From the NCBI GenBank assembly GCA_003327425.1, contig QOQW01000026.1, positions 19,165 through 83,164 on the forward strand: a DNA stretch of 64,000 nucleotides. The letters run 5' to 3'. The translations under genes and the position numbers were made by a program. The DNA comes from Candidatus Ozemibacter sibiricus (lineage in GTDB: Bacteria; Muiribacteriota; Ozemobacteria; Ozemobacterales; Ozemobacteraceae). Below are positions 8,295 through 16,386 of this stretch, piece after piece. Every line of letters starts with the position of its first letter. The stretch's first letter is position 1. The notes below the pieces were generated by a model that saw only the letters and a list, made by a program, of their open reading frames with translations, searched no databases and had not been told where the DNA came from.

Positions 8295-9308
8295 ATGCAG
8301 AAGAGGAAGCTGGTTTCCGCTCTGATCGCCCTGGTACTGCTGTTGTCCACCGGAACGCTGGGGTACCGGATCATCGAAGGCCCGGAATGGACGCTCCTCG
8401 ATGGGTTGTTCATGACGGTCATCACGTTGGCCACGGTCGGGTTCAGCGAGACGCACCCGCTTTCTCCCCAGGGAAGGATGTTCACCATCGTGTTGATCTT
8501 CCTGGGCGCCGGCCTGATGGCCTATCTGGTGACGACGCTGGCGCAGTTCGTGGTCGAAGGAGGCTTGCGAGACCTGCTCGGGAGGCGACGCATGAGGGAA
8601 CGCATCAAGTCCTTGCATCATCACTACATCGTCTGCGGCGCCGGCGACACGGGGTGGGTGGTGGCCGATTACCTCCGCCGGCATCAGGCCCCGGTGGTCC
8701 TGGTCGATATCGAGCCCAAGACGGTTCAGAGCTTGATCGACGAAGGGTTCATCGCCCTCGAAGGGGATGCCACCGCCGATGAGATCCTGGTCGAAGCCGG
8801 CTTGGAGCGGGCGGCCGGGTTGGTGGCCGCGCTGCCGCACGATGCCGACAATGTGTTCGTGGCGCTGACCGCCAAGGGGATCAACCCGCAGGTCTTCGTG
8901 GTGTCGACGGCGACCAAGATCGAGTCGGTGTCGAAGCTGAAGCGGGCCGGAGTGAATTACGTGGTCTCGCCGAACATCACGGCCGCCAATCGCATGGCGT
9001 CGGTGCTGATGCGACCGTCGGTGGTCGATTTCCTCGATGCCACCCTGGCCGGGGATGATTCCGACCTGCAGATGGATGAGTTCCGCATCCAGCCGGGGTC
9101 GGCCCTCGACAATGTCGCCTTGAAGGATGCCGACCTGCGGCGGCGGTCGGGGGCGATCATCGTCTCGGTCAAGCGGCAGGGGAAGACCGTGATCAACCCG
9201 GAACCCACCCATGTCTTCGCCGGTGGGGACATCCTGGTCGTGATGGGCAATCGCGAGCAGATCAACAAGATGGGCGAGCTGGCCACCGTGGCCGTGGCCC
9301 GAGGCTGA
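8295..9308 (+). CDS. Two-helix potassium channel with cytoplasmic RCK (TrkA-N/TrkA-C) domains
   Basis: 337 residues of MthK-like layout. TM1 is at about 7-28, a pore helix and filter read TLATVGFSETHP (TVGF in place of TVGYG), and TM2 is at about 58-85. A Rossmann RCK-N domain follows (HHYIVCGAGDTGWVVADYL, with VVLVDIEP as the strand-2 acidic end, EGDATADEILVEAG). The C-terminal TrkA-C domain runs from about 250 (MDEFRIQPGSALDNVALKDADLR) to the end. The filter departs from the strict TVGYGD sequence but TVGF variants are known in K+ channels. The gene ends 15 bases before the giant gene at 9324, so it is probably the first gene of that operon. Confidence 0.9.
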   Translation: MQKRKLVSALIALVLLLSTGTLGYRIIEGPEWTLLDGLFMTVITLATVGFSETHPLSPQGRMFTIVLIFLGAGLMAYLVTTLAQFVVEGGLRDLLGRRRMRERIKSLHHHYIVCGAGDTGWVVADYLRRHQAPVVLVDIEPKTVQSLIDEGFIALEGDATADEILVEAGLERAAGLVAALPHDADNVFVALTAKGINPQVFVVSTATKIESVSKLKRAGVNYVVSPNITAANRMASVLMRPSVVDFLDATLAGDDSDLQMDEFRIQPGSALDNVALKDADLRRRSGAIIVSVKRQGKTVINPEPTHVFAGGDILVVMGNREQINKMGELATVAVARG

Positions 9309-9323
9309 ATCAGGAGGAGGAAG

Positions 9324-12300
9324 ATGAACGCACGCAGGGAGCCGCATGGAGGAGAGGGCCGACGTTCGGGCACGACGGGATCCCGCCGGCGAGCGTGGTT
9401 CGCCTGGACGCCGGGGTGGCTGCGGCTGGCGATCGTGCTCATGCTGGTCGGCGCGGCGTGGCGGCCGGCGCTCGGCCAGGAGCGCTCCGCCGCGCCTCCG
9501 TCGCCGACGCCATCGCCGGCGACGCCGCCGGTCGTGCGCACCCTCAAGACGCTCATTCCCTTCACCGAGGTGTCGAAGGTTCTGCAGGACACGGGCCGTC
9601 GCTACCTGATGCTGCCGTTCGAAGAGTTCGAACGGCTGCGGGCGGCCAAGGAGGCGGCGCTGGCCTCGGCGGCGGCGCCCGCTCCCGAAGCGCCGCCGAT
9701 GGGCTACCGTCTGGTCTCGGCGCGCCTCGAAGGGACCCTGGAAGGGACCTTCGTCCGGATGCAGGCCGAATTCAAGCTCGAGAGCTTCCTCGACGACTGG
9801 CAGGTGCTCGAGGTGCTGCGCGGACCGCTGGTCATCGAAGGGGCCACGCTCGACGGCCAGCCGGTCTCGCTGCTGGCCGGGTGGCTGCGGGATGCGGCGC
9901 CGCGCCGGCTCGAGTTCGGGCGGGCCAGTCGGGCCGCCTCTGGCCAGATCTTCCCGGGCACGCGGCTCGGCGCCGAGCTCCTGGGCCAGGACCTGTGGCG
10001 GGAAGCCCGGTTCCAGCTGCCCTTCCTGGGGAAGGGCCTGCACACCGCCAAGATCTCCTTCGTGGCGCCGGTGGAGAAGCGCGAAGATCGGCATGTTCTC
10101 GATTTCGTGCTGGCCCCGGTGCCGTTGACCTTCGTGCAGATCACCTCGCCCGAGCAGGTGTGGTCGGTCGAAGAGACGACCTTCCGCGACTGGACCGTGG
10201 AGACCCCCGAAGGGGCCGGCGCTCGCGGTTGCACCTTCGTGGGCTGGCTGGGCGCCGAGCCCTCCCTGCGCGTGACCTGGCGCCGGCGGGCCCGTCGCCT
10301 GATCGACGACGAGCCGGTGCCGACGCCGGCCCCCGTTCCCGGGCCGGCGACCGGCGCCGCTCCGGTGGCCAGCGCGCCGGCGCCCGCCCCGGTGGTCAAG
10401 CCGGTCAAGGCCCCGCCCCGGCCGCTGGTCTACGCCCGCACCGAGACGCTGATCACGTTGGGCGAAGCGGCGCTGCAAGGGCGTCTCGACATCGAATACT
10501 CGATCACCAAGGCGCCGGTGGCGAGCTTCGCCATCCAGCTCCCCTCGTACGTCGAGGTGCTCGAGGTCACTTCCGATCGTCCGCAGACCTATCAGGTGGT
10601 GCGCGAAGGGGAACGCAAGCGGCTCATCGTCGACTTCCTGGCCGCGCGCGAGGATTTCTGCCCGCTGACCGTCACCTTCGAGGCGAAGATGGATGAAACC
10701 CTGGGCACCTACCACCTGCCCGATGTGCATCCGATCGGGGTGGAACGGGAGCTCGGCACCCTGGCCCTGCAGGCCCTGACCAGCGTCGAGGTGCAGCCTA
10801 CTGTGGCGATGGACAAGAACCCGCCCCCCCACCTGGTGCGCATCGACGCGGTGGAATTGCCCGAAACCTTGAAACGGCGGGCGTTCCGGCCGATCCTGCT
10901 GGCCTATCGGCTGTCCGGCCGACCCGCGGCGCCCGAGATCCAGGTCAAGCGCTATGAGGATCTGCCGCTGCAGACGGTGGTGGCCGACCAGATGGACGTC
11001 AAGACCTCGTTCACCACCAACGGCAGCAGCCAGACGCAGGTCACCCTGCGCATCCGCAACAACAACAAGCAGTATCTGACCTTGCAACTGGCCTCGGGCA
11101 CCGAGGTGATGAGCGCCCTGCGCGACGATCAACCGATCAAGCTGGTGGCGGGCCGCGGCGATGGGCGAGTCCAGGTGCCGCTCAAGATGAGCCGCAATCT
11201 GGGGCGTCCCGAAGAGATGGAGCTGAAGGTGCTGGTCAAGAATGCCGTCGCCAGCATGTCCTGGATGGGCGAGCATCGGTTCGAGGCCCCGCTGGTCGAC
11301 GTGCCGGTCTCGCATTTCTCCTGGAGCCTGTTTGCGCCGTCGCAGTATACGCTGTTCCATTTCACCGGCACGGTCAATCCGCCCGAACCGCCGCGCGACC
11401 CGTTCCTGTTCCGCGGGTTCCTGGCCCTGTATGATCTGAGCCTGGTGCTGTTGTTCGACCCGAACCTGCTGATGGGGGTCATCTTCCTGCTCGTGCTCAT
11501 GCTGCTCGTGGTGTCGCGCCATTTCCTGGTGTGGATGATCAAAGGCCTCTGGACCCTGGTGACCGAGGGCATCATGTTCATCTTCACCGGCCGCGGCTTC
11601 CGCCTGGCGGAGTTGATGATCGTGCTCGCCGTCGTGGCCTTCTTGGGGGCCATGGCCATCCCCAACTTCCGCAAGGCTCGCGAGCAGGCCCGCACCAAAG
11701 CCTGCTATGCCAATCAGCGGGTGCTGCAGGGCGCGGTCGAGATGTACAACATGGACCATGGCGACCACATGATGACCAGGCTCGATATCAAGGCGCTGCG
11801 GCAAGGCCAGTATCTGAAGAGCGATATCGCCAGTCCGTATCCGCAATGCCGCTACGAAACGGCTGGCGATCTGTCGGGCTCCGGCTTCATCTACTGCACC
11901 TTCTGCGGCGGGGTCGAGCGCAGTCTCGAGGAGATCCAGGCCATGGGCGGGACGCCGGTCGCCCAGGAGCGGTATGCCGCAGCGAGGAACGAGATGGAGC
12001 AGGGGGCCCGAGCGGGGGGCGGCGGGCCGGCGAAAGCCACGGGGTACGGCCAGCCCGGGGCGCCGCCTCCACCGTTCGTGGGCGGGCGCGCCCGCGGCAC
12101 TTTGCCGATCGAAGCCCGGTTCGTGCTCACTCCCAACTTCTGGACGGTCCGGCGCGATCTGGTGCTGGCCGATGTGGCCACCGACGGCACGCTCCTGCCC
12201 AACTCGACCTCCCCGCGGGTGGCGGTGCGCTACATGCGCTGGGAGATCGTGCAGGGCCTGAAGATCGCGTCCTTCCTGCTCGGTCTGCTGGCCGGGCTCT

Positions 12301-15116
12301 ATTTCATCGGGGCGGCCTTCCACCAATATCTGCCGAAACTGCTGGCCTCGGGGATCATCCTCACCATCCTCCTCCTTTGGGACAAACTCTACCCGCCCGC
12401 CGGCGATGCGGCCAACCTGGGCCTGTGGCTGGCCCTGATCGGCGGGGTCTTCTGGAAGATCGGCTGGGCGCTTTCCCTGCAGGATTGGAGCTTCGGCGGC
12501 AAGGAAAACGATGACGGACCACGCGGCTCGGGCGGGCCGGGTGGCGGCGCGGGCGGCGGCCGGAACGGACCGCCGCGGCGACCGGCCCCGCGTCCTGCGG
12601 TGGCGGGCATCAATTTCGATGACCGGGTGGTCACCGAGCCCTTGCCCGACGAGGAGGCGGAGGACGATCCGGCCCCGGCCCGCCGCGAGGCGGGGACGCC
12701 CACCGCGCGGGCGAGCCGTCTGGGCACGGCGGTGACGGTGGGGCTGACGCTGCTGCTGGCGGGCACGCTGGCCACGGCGGCGGCGGGGGCCACCCCGGCC
12801 GCTCCGGCCACCCAGGAGATCCGGATCATGGTGCCGTTCACCGACCTGGCGTCGGTGATGGGGCCGCTCGAGAAGATGGTGCTGATCAGCGAGGACGACT
12901 ATCGCGCGCTGCAGACCATCGCTTCGACTCCGGAGACGCCGCCGGTGCGGCCGCCGGCCGGCTATTCGATCCGGCAGGCGGTCTATCGCGGCACGGTCGG
13001 GGAACGCGGCGTGCGGTTCCAGGGCCGGTTCGAGATCGACCTGTGGGAGGACGGCTGGAAGACGGTGCCGCTGCTGTCGGCGGCGGTGGTGCCGTCCCAG
13101 GCCCGCTGCGACGGGCAGCCGACCCCGCTCGACCTGATCCGGGGGGCCGGGCCGTCCGACAGTTCCTATGGGTTGGTGATCAACGGCACCGGCTCGCGCG
13201 TGCTGGAGGTGGAATTCTTCCTGCCGCTGGCGGGGACCGAGTTCAACACCCGGCGCATCGATTTCCCGACGGTGCCGCTCTGCCAGTCGCGGCTCGAGAT
13301 CACGGTGCCCGAGGCCGACTGCGATGCCTGGCTCGATCCCGGCGTGCTGCGCGTGGTGGCGTCGGGGCCGCAGGGCACGACCTTCCAGGCGCTGCTGCCG
13401 CCGACGCCGCGGGTCCGGCTCGAACTGGTGCGGCGCGTGACGGCGCCGGCGGCGCCGGTGAGCGAGGAACCCCCGCCCGAGGAGGCGCCGGCGCCGGCCA
13501 GCGCGCCCGCGCCGGCGGCGGCGCCCGTGGTGGTCAAGGAAGAGACCCGGGTAGTCGTCCAGGAGCGGAACCTGCTGGTCTTCGAAGAGGGGTTCGTGCG
13601 GGGGCGCAACCACTATACGCTGACCGTCACCGGATCGGATGGGATCAGCAGCTTCTCGCTGCGGGTGCCGTCCGGGGTGCGGGTGCTGAAAGTCGAAGCT
13701 CGCACCATCGATGACTGGAAGGTCGAGGAGCCGACCGGGCCGACCGGCGGCCGGCGGCTGACCATCGCGTTCGCCTCGGTGGTGCGAGGGCAGCTCTCCT
13801 TCACCGTCGATTTCGAAGAAGACGTGCCGACCGCCGCGGCCGAGGCCTACCAGGTTCCCGAACTGATCCCCTTGATGGTGGATCGCAGCCAGGGCCTGCT
13901 GGCGGTGGGCTGCCTGCCGGCCTTGGAGCTGGGAGTGCCCGAGAGCCCGGTGGGGTATACGCCCATCGATGTCGGCGAGTTCCTGCGCGACTTCCAGGGG
14001 CAGCCGCCCGAGAAACTGCCGTTCGCCTTCAAGTTCCTCAAGCACCCCAACAAGCTGGTGGTCGCGGTGTCGCGTCCCAAAGACATCGAGCAGGCGACCG
14101 CGGTCGTCGACAAGGCCGAGGCGATGACGCTGGTCAACGAAGATGGGTTCATTTTGACGCGCATGGCCTTCGAGGTGCGGAACAACTCCGAGCAGTTCCT
14201 GAAGCTGCGTCTGCCCGAGATGCCGGGCGCGGCCTCGGCCACGCTGTGGAGCAGCGAGGTGGCCGACCAGGCGGTCAAGGCGGGCTACGATCGCGAGCAG
14301 GGCGTCTACAATGTACCGATCATCCGGTCGCCGCTGGTGAACGGTCAGTCGCAGCCGTTCCCGGTCGAAGTGATCTTCGCGCAGCGGCTGCCGGAGGGGT
14401 TGCGGTCGTTCATGCCGTTGCAGCTGGCGCTGCCCCGGCTCCATCTCGACATCAGCGAATTGAGCTGGGTGGTCTATCTGCCCGAGAGCTACGAGCTGAT
14501 GCGCGGGCAGGGCAATGTCGATCGTTTGATGGAGCGCCCGTTGCAGCCGCTGCTGGAGGGGCAGAAACGGTTCCCGGGCCTCGATCTGGGCGCCCTGCTG
14601 ACCACGCGCTCGCAAGCCGCGCTGGGCGGCGATACCGGCGGGGCCGGCATCGTCGGCCTGCTGCCGGTGGAGTTCCGCATTCCGACGACCGGGTGGTCGA
14701 CGGCCTTCGTCATGCAGCAGATCGACCCGCGGGGCGAACCGCCGCGCGTGTCGGGCGTGCTGGTCAGTCCGCGCTCGGGCCGGGGCCAGGTCTTCCAGGT
14801 GCTGATGATCCTGTGTGGCGCGCTGGCGGGCATCGCCCTGGTCTGGTTCGGCACCGGGCCGCGCCGGTTCCTGTGGTTCGTGGTGGTGGCCGCCATGTCG
14901 GGCCTCCTGGGGTTCACGTTGGTGATGAAGCTCTATCAGGCCGACCATTCGTTCAAGATGGGCTTTTTGACCACGTTCGTGACCCTGATCCTCTTCTACC
15001 TCTACCGCTGGAATCCGGCGGCGACGATGGCAGCCGCGGCCGCTGCGGCCACCCCGCCGAAGGCACCGTCCTCGCCGGATGCGCCTGCCTCGCCGGCCAC
15101 GCCGGGGGCCGAGTAA
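9324..15116 (+). CDS. Giant duplicated membrane protein with embedded type IV pilin-like segment
   Basis: 1930 residues, function unknown. A very strong Shine-Dalgarno (AGGAGGAGGAAG) fixes the start. The first half has a signal sequence (about 31-52, ending ALGQ), a beta-rich extracytoplasmic region, and membrane helices at about 700-740. It then carries a pilin N-terminal motif (GRGFRLAELMIVLAVVAF, F at 759 and E at 763) followed by a pilin-like domain to about 860. Four or so membrane helices follow at 975-1055. The second half repeats the plan: a signal-like segment at about 1132-1155, a second copy of the extracytoplasmic region (IMVPFTDLASVMG matches LIPFTEVSKVLQD of the first copy), and C-terminal helices at about 1820-1900. 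It looks like an old tandem duplication fused into one gene. It lies in one run with a K+ channel and an M50-type peptidase. Confidence 0.8.
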   Translation: MNARREPHGGEGRRSGTTGSRRRAWFAWTPGWLRLAIVLMLVGAAWRPALGQERSAAPPSPTPSPATPPVVRTLKTLIPFTEVSKVLQDTGRRYLMLPFEEFERLRAAKEAALASAAAPAPEAPPMGYRLVSARLEGTLEGTFVRMQAEFKLESFLDDWQVLEVLRGPLVIEGATLDGQPVSLLAGWLRDAAPRRLEFGRASRAASGQIFPGTRLGAELLGQDLWREARFQLPFLGKGLHTAKISFVAPVEKREDRHVLDFVLAPVPLTFVQITSPEQVWSVEETTFRDWTVETPEGAGARGCTFVGWLGAEPSLRVTWRRRARRLIDDEPVPTPAPVPGPATGAAPVASAPAPAPVVKPVKAPPRPLVYARTETLITLGEAALQGRLDIEYSITKAPVASFAIQLPSYVEVLEVTSDRPQTYQVVREGERKRLIVDFLAAREDFCPLTVTFEAKMDETLGTYHLPDVHPIGVERELGTLALQALTSVEVQPTVAMDKNPPPHLVRIDAVELPETLKRRAFRPILLAYRLSGRPAAPEIQVKRYEDLPLQTVVADQMDVKTSFTTNGSSQTQVTLRIRNNNKQYLTLQLASGTEVMSALRDDQPIKLVAGRGDGRVQVPLKMSRNLGRPEEMELKVLVKNAVASMSWMGEHRFEAPLVDVPVSHFSWSLFAPSQYTLFHFTGTVNPPEPPRDPFLFRGFLALYDLSLVLLFDPNLLMGVIFLLVLMLLVVSRHFLVWMIKGLWTLVTEGIMFIFTGRGFRLAELMIVLAVVAFLGAMAIPNFRKAREQARTKACYANQRVLQGAVEMYNMDHGDHMMTRLDIKALRQGQYLKSDIASPYPQCRYETAGDLSGSGFIYCTFCGGVERSLEEIQAMGGTPVAQERYAAARNEMEQGARAGGGGPAKATGYGQPGAPPPPFVGGRARGTLPIEARFVLTPNFWTVRRDLVLADVATDGTLLPNSTSPRVAVRYMRWEIVQGLKIASFLLGLLAGLYFIGAAFHQYLPKLLASGIILTILLLWDKLYPPAGDAANLGLWLALIGGVFWKIGWALSLQDWSFGGKENDDGPRGSGGPGGGAGGGRNGPPRRPAPRPAVAGINFDDRVVTEPLPDEEAEDDPAPARREAGTPTARASRLGTAVTVGLTLLLAGTLATAAAGATPAAPATQEIRIMVPFTDLASVMGPLEKMVLISEDDYRALQTIASTPETPPVRPPAGYSIRQAVYRGTVGERGVRFQGRFEIDLWEDGWKTVPLLSAAVVPSQARCDGQPTPLDLIRGAGPSDSSYGLVINGTGSRVLEVEFFLPLAGTEFNTRRIDFPTVPLCQSRLEITVPEADCDAWLDPGVLRVVASGPQGTTFQALLPPTPRVRLELVRRVTAPAAPVSEEPPPEEAPAPASAPAPAAAPVVVKEETRVVVQERNLLVFEEGFVRGRNHYTLTVTGSDGISSFSLRVPSGVRVLKVEARTIDDWKVEEPTGPTGGRRLTIAFASVVRGQLSFTVDFEEDVPTAAAEAYQVPELIPLMVDRSQGLLAVGCLPALELGVPESPVGYTPIDVGEFLRDFQGQPPEKLPFAFKFLKHPNKLVVAVSRPKDIEQATAVVDKAEAMTLVNEDGFILTRMAFEVRNNSEQFLKLRLPEMPGAASATLWSSEVADQAVKAGYDREQGVYNVPIIRSPLVNGQSQPFPVEVIFAQRLPEGLRSFMPLQLALPRLHLDISELSWVVYLPESYELMRGQGNVDRLMERPLQPLLEGQKRFPGLDLGALLTTRSQAALGGDTGGAGIVGLLPVEFRIPTTGWSTAFVMQQIDPRGEPPRVSGVLVSPRSGRGQVFQVLMILCGALAGIALVWFGTGPRRFLWFVVVAAMSGLLGFTLVMKLYQADHSFKMGFLTTFVTLILFYLYRWNPAATMAAAAAAATPPKAPSSPDAPASPATPGAE

Positions 15117-15131
15117 GGAGCGACCAGCAGG

Positions 15132-15923
15132 ATGGACGAGCCCTTCCCCTTCCCTGACGTTCCGGCCGTGCCGCCGTCGCCCGCGCCGCCGCCTCTCGGC
15201 GGCGGCCGGGACGGAGCGGGCCCTGACGTTCGGGGAGGGAGGGCGCCGACGGAGAAGCTGCCGCTCGGCGGCATGGGCCTGCCCTTGATCCTGTTCGTGC
15301 TCTCGGTCTGGTTCTGGCACAGCCCCCTCGTCTATCCGATCAAGATCCTGACCGTCTTCTTCCATGAGCTGTCGCATGGGCTGGCGGCGGTGGCGACAGG
15401 AGGGCGCATGCATGCGATCGAGCTGACGGCCGATCAGGGCGGTCTGTGCTGGACCGCCGGCGGCATCACCTGGATCATCCTGTCGGCCGGCTATCTGGGC
15501 AGCCTGCTGTGGGGGTCGGGCCTGCTCTGGCTGGCGGCCAAGACCCGCTGGGATCGCGAGATCGTCCAGGGGCTGGGGCTGCTGCTGATCGGGGTGACGG
15601 CGGTCTATGTCCGGACCTGGTTCGGCCTCGCCTTCGGCCTGGGGTTCGGTCTGGCCCTGCTGGCCCTGGCCCGCCATTTCGGCGCGGTCGTCTGCGACCA
15701 GTTCCTGCGCTACATCGGCCTGACTTCGAGTTTCTACGTGATCCTTGACATCAAGTCCGACCTGATCGATCGAAGTATTCCTCAATCCGATGCCTTCCGG
15801 CTCGGGGAGATGATCCACCTGCCGGGGTGGGTGGTCGGAGTCGGCTGGATGGTGGTCGCCATCTGGCTGACCGTGCGTGTGCTCGAATCGACCATGACGT
15901 CGGACCCGGGGAGCCGGGTCTGA
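15132..15923 (+). CDS. M50-family-like membrane metallopeptidase
   Basis: 263 residues. A Pro-rich cytoplasmic N-terminus (about 45 residues) precedes several membrane helices. The zinc motif H-E-L-S-H sits inside the second helix (ILTVFFHELSHGLAAVATGG; H78, E79, H82), as in the M50B peptidase-like group of intramembrane or membrane-embedded metalloproteases. Other helices are at about 105-130, 140-185 and 225-250. The third zinc ligand is not obvious. It begins 15 bases after the giant gene, so the two are co-transcribed; processing of the neighbour protein is possible but only inference. An AGCAGG box precedes the ATG. Confidence 0.75.
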   Translation: MDEPFPFPDVPAVPPSPAPPPLGGGRDGAGPDVRGGRAPTEKLPLGGMGLPLILFVLSVWFWHSPLVYPIKILTVFFHELSHGLAAVATGGRMHAIELTADQGGLCWTAGGITWIILSAGYLGSLLWGSGLLWLAAKTRWDREIVQGLGLLLIGVTAVYVRTWFGLAFGLGFGLALLALARHFGAVVCDQFLRYIGLTSSFYVILDIKSDLIDRSIPQSDAFRLGEMIHLPGWVVGVGWMVVAIWLTVRVLESTMTSDPGSRV

Positions 15924-15993
15924 GACGAGATCCGATCGGCGGTCCGGCCGCGGCCGGCAGCCAGCAAACACCATTTTCGGGAGGTTCCGCTGC

Positions 15994-16386
15994 ATGTTCA
16001 TGCCCTTCGGTGAGATCAAAGACAACACCCTGACCATGTCCTTCAGTTCGGCCGACTACTCGATCGCGACGGTGCTCAATGCGGTGCGCGAGCGGTGCGA
16101 CATGTTCAGCGAGATGAAGGTGCGGTTCCTGGGAGCCAGCACCGACGTTCCCAATACCCCGTCGCCGGTATTCCGCCCGGTGGCGATCCAGGCGTTCTTC
16201 GAATACATCGGGGGCGGTGACGCCCGCCCGGTGCTGGAAAAAGTCTATGTGCATCTCTGGGAAGCAGTCGCCCTGACCTTCCCGGCCGAGCCGGCGTGGG
16301 CCACCGCCAAGGGCGATTTCGCCCGCTTCATCTCGTCGCAGGCCGATCTGATCCGCGCCCGCATCGAGAGCGCCAAGGCGGAATGA
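15994..16386 (+). CDS. Hypothetical protein (130 aa)
   Basis: I do not recognise the family. The protein is soluble-looking with no signal peptide or membrane helix, and begins MFMPFGEIKDNTLTMSFSSA. It contains an alpha-helical middle (VAIQAFFEYIGGGDARPVLEKVYVHLWEAVALTF) and a helical end (FARFISSQADLIRARIESAKAE). A GGGAGG box lies 9 bases before the ATG. The stop overlaps the next start (ATGA at 16383), so it is translationally coupled to the CHSA-tail membrane protein and probably works with it. Confidence 0.75.
   Translation: MFMPFGEIKDNTLTMSFSSADYSIATVLNAVRERCDMFSEMKVRFLGASTDVPNTPSPVFRPVAIQAFFEYIGGGDARPVLEKVYVHLWEAVALTFPAEPAWATAKGDFARFISSQADLIRARIESAKAE

Noticed and set aside
8010..16037. 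A 2675-codon open frame on the minus strand opposite the giant gene
   Set aside because: It is a shadow of plus-strand coding in a very GC-rich sequence. Its composition (His, Gln, Arg, Pro, Gly throughout) fits antisense reading, there is no domain, and it crosses real genes and their promoters.
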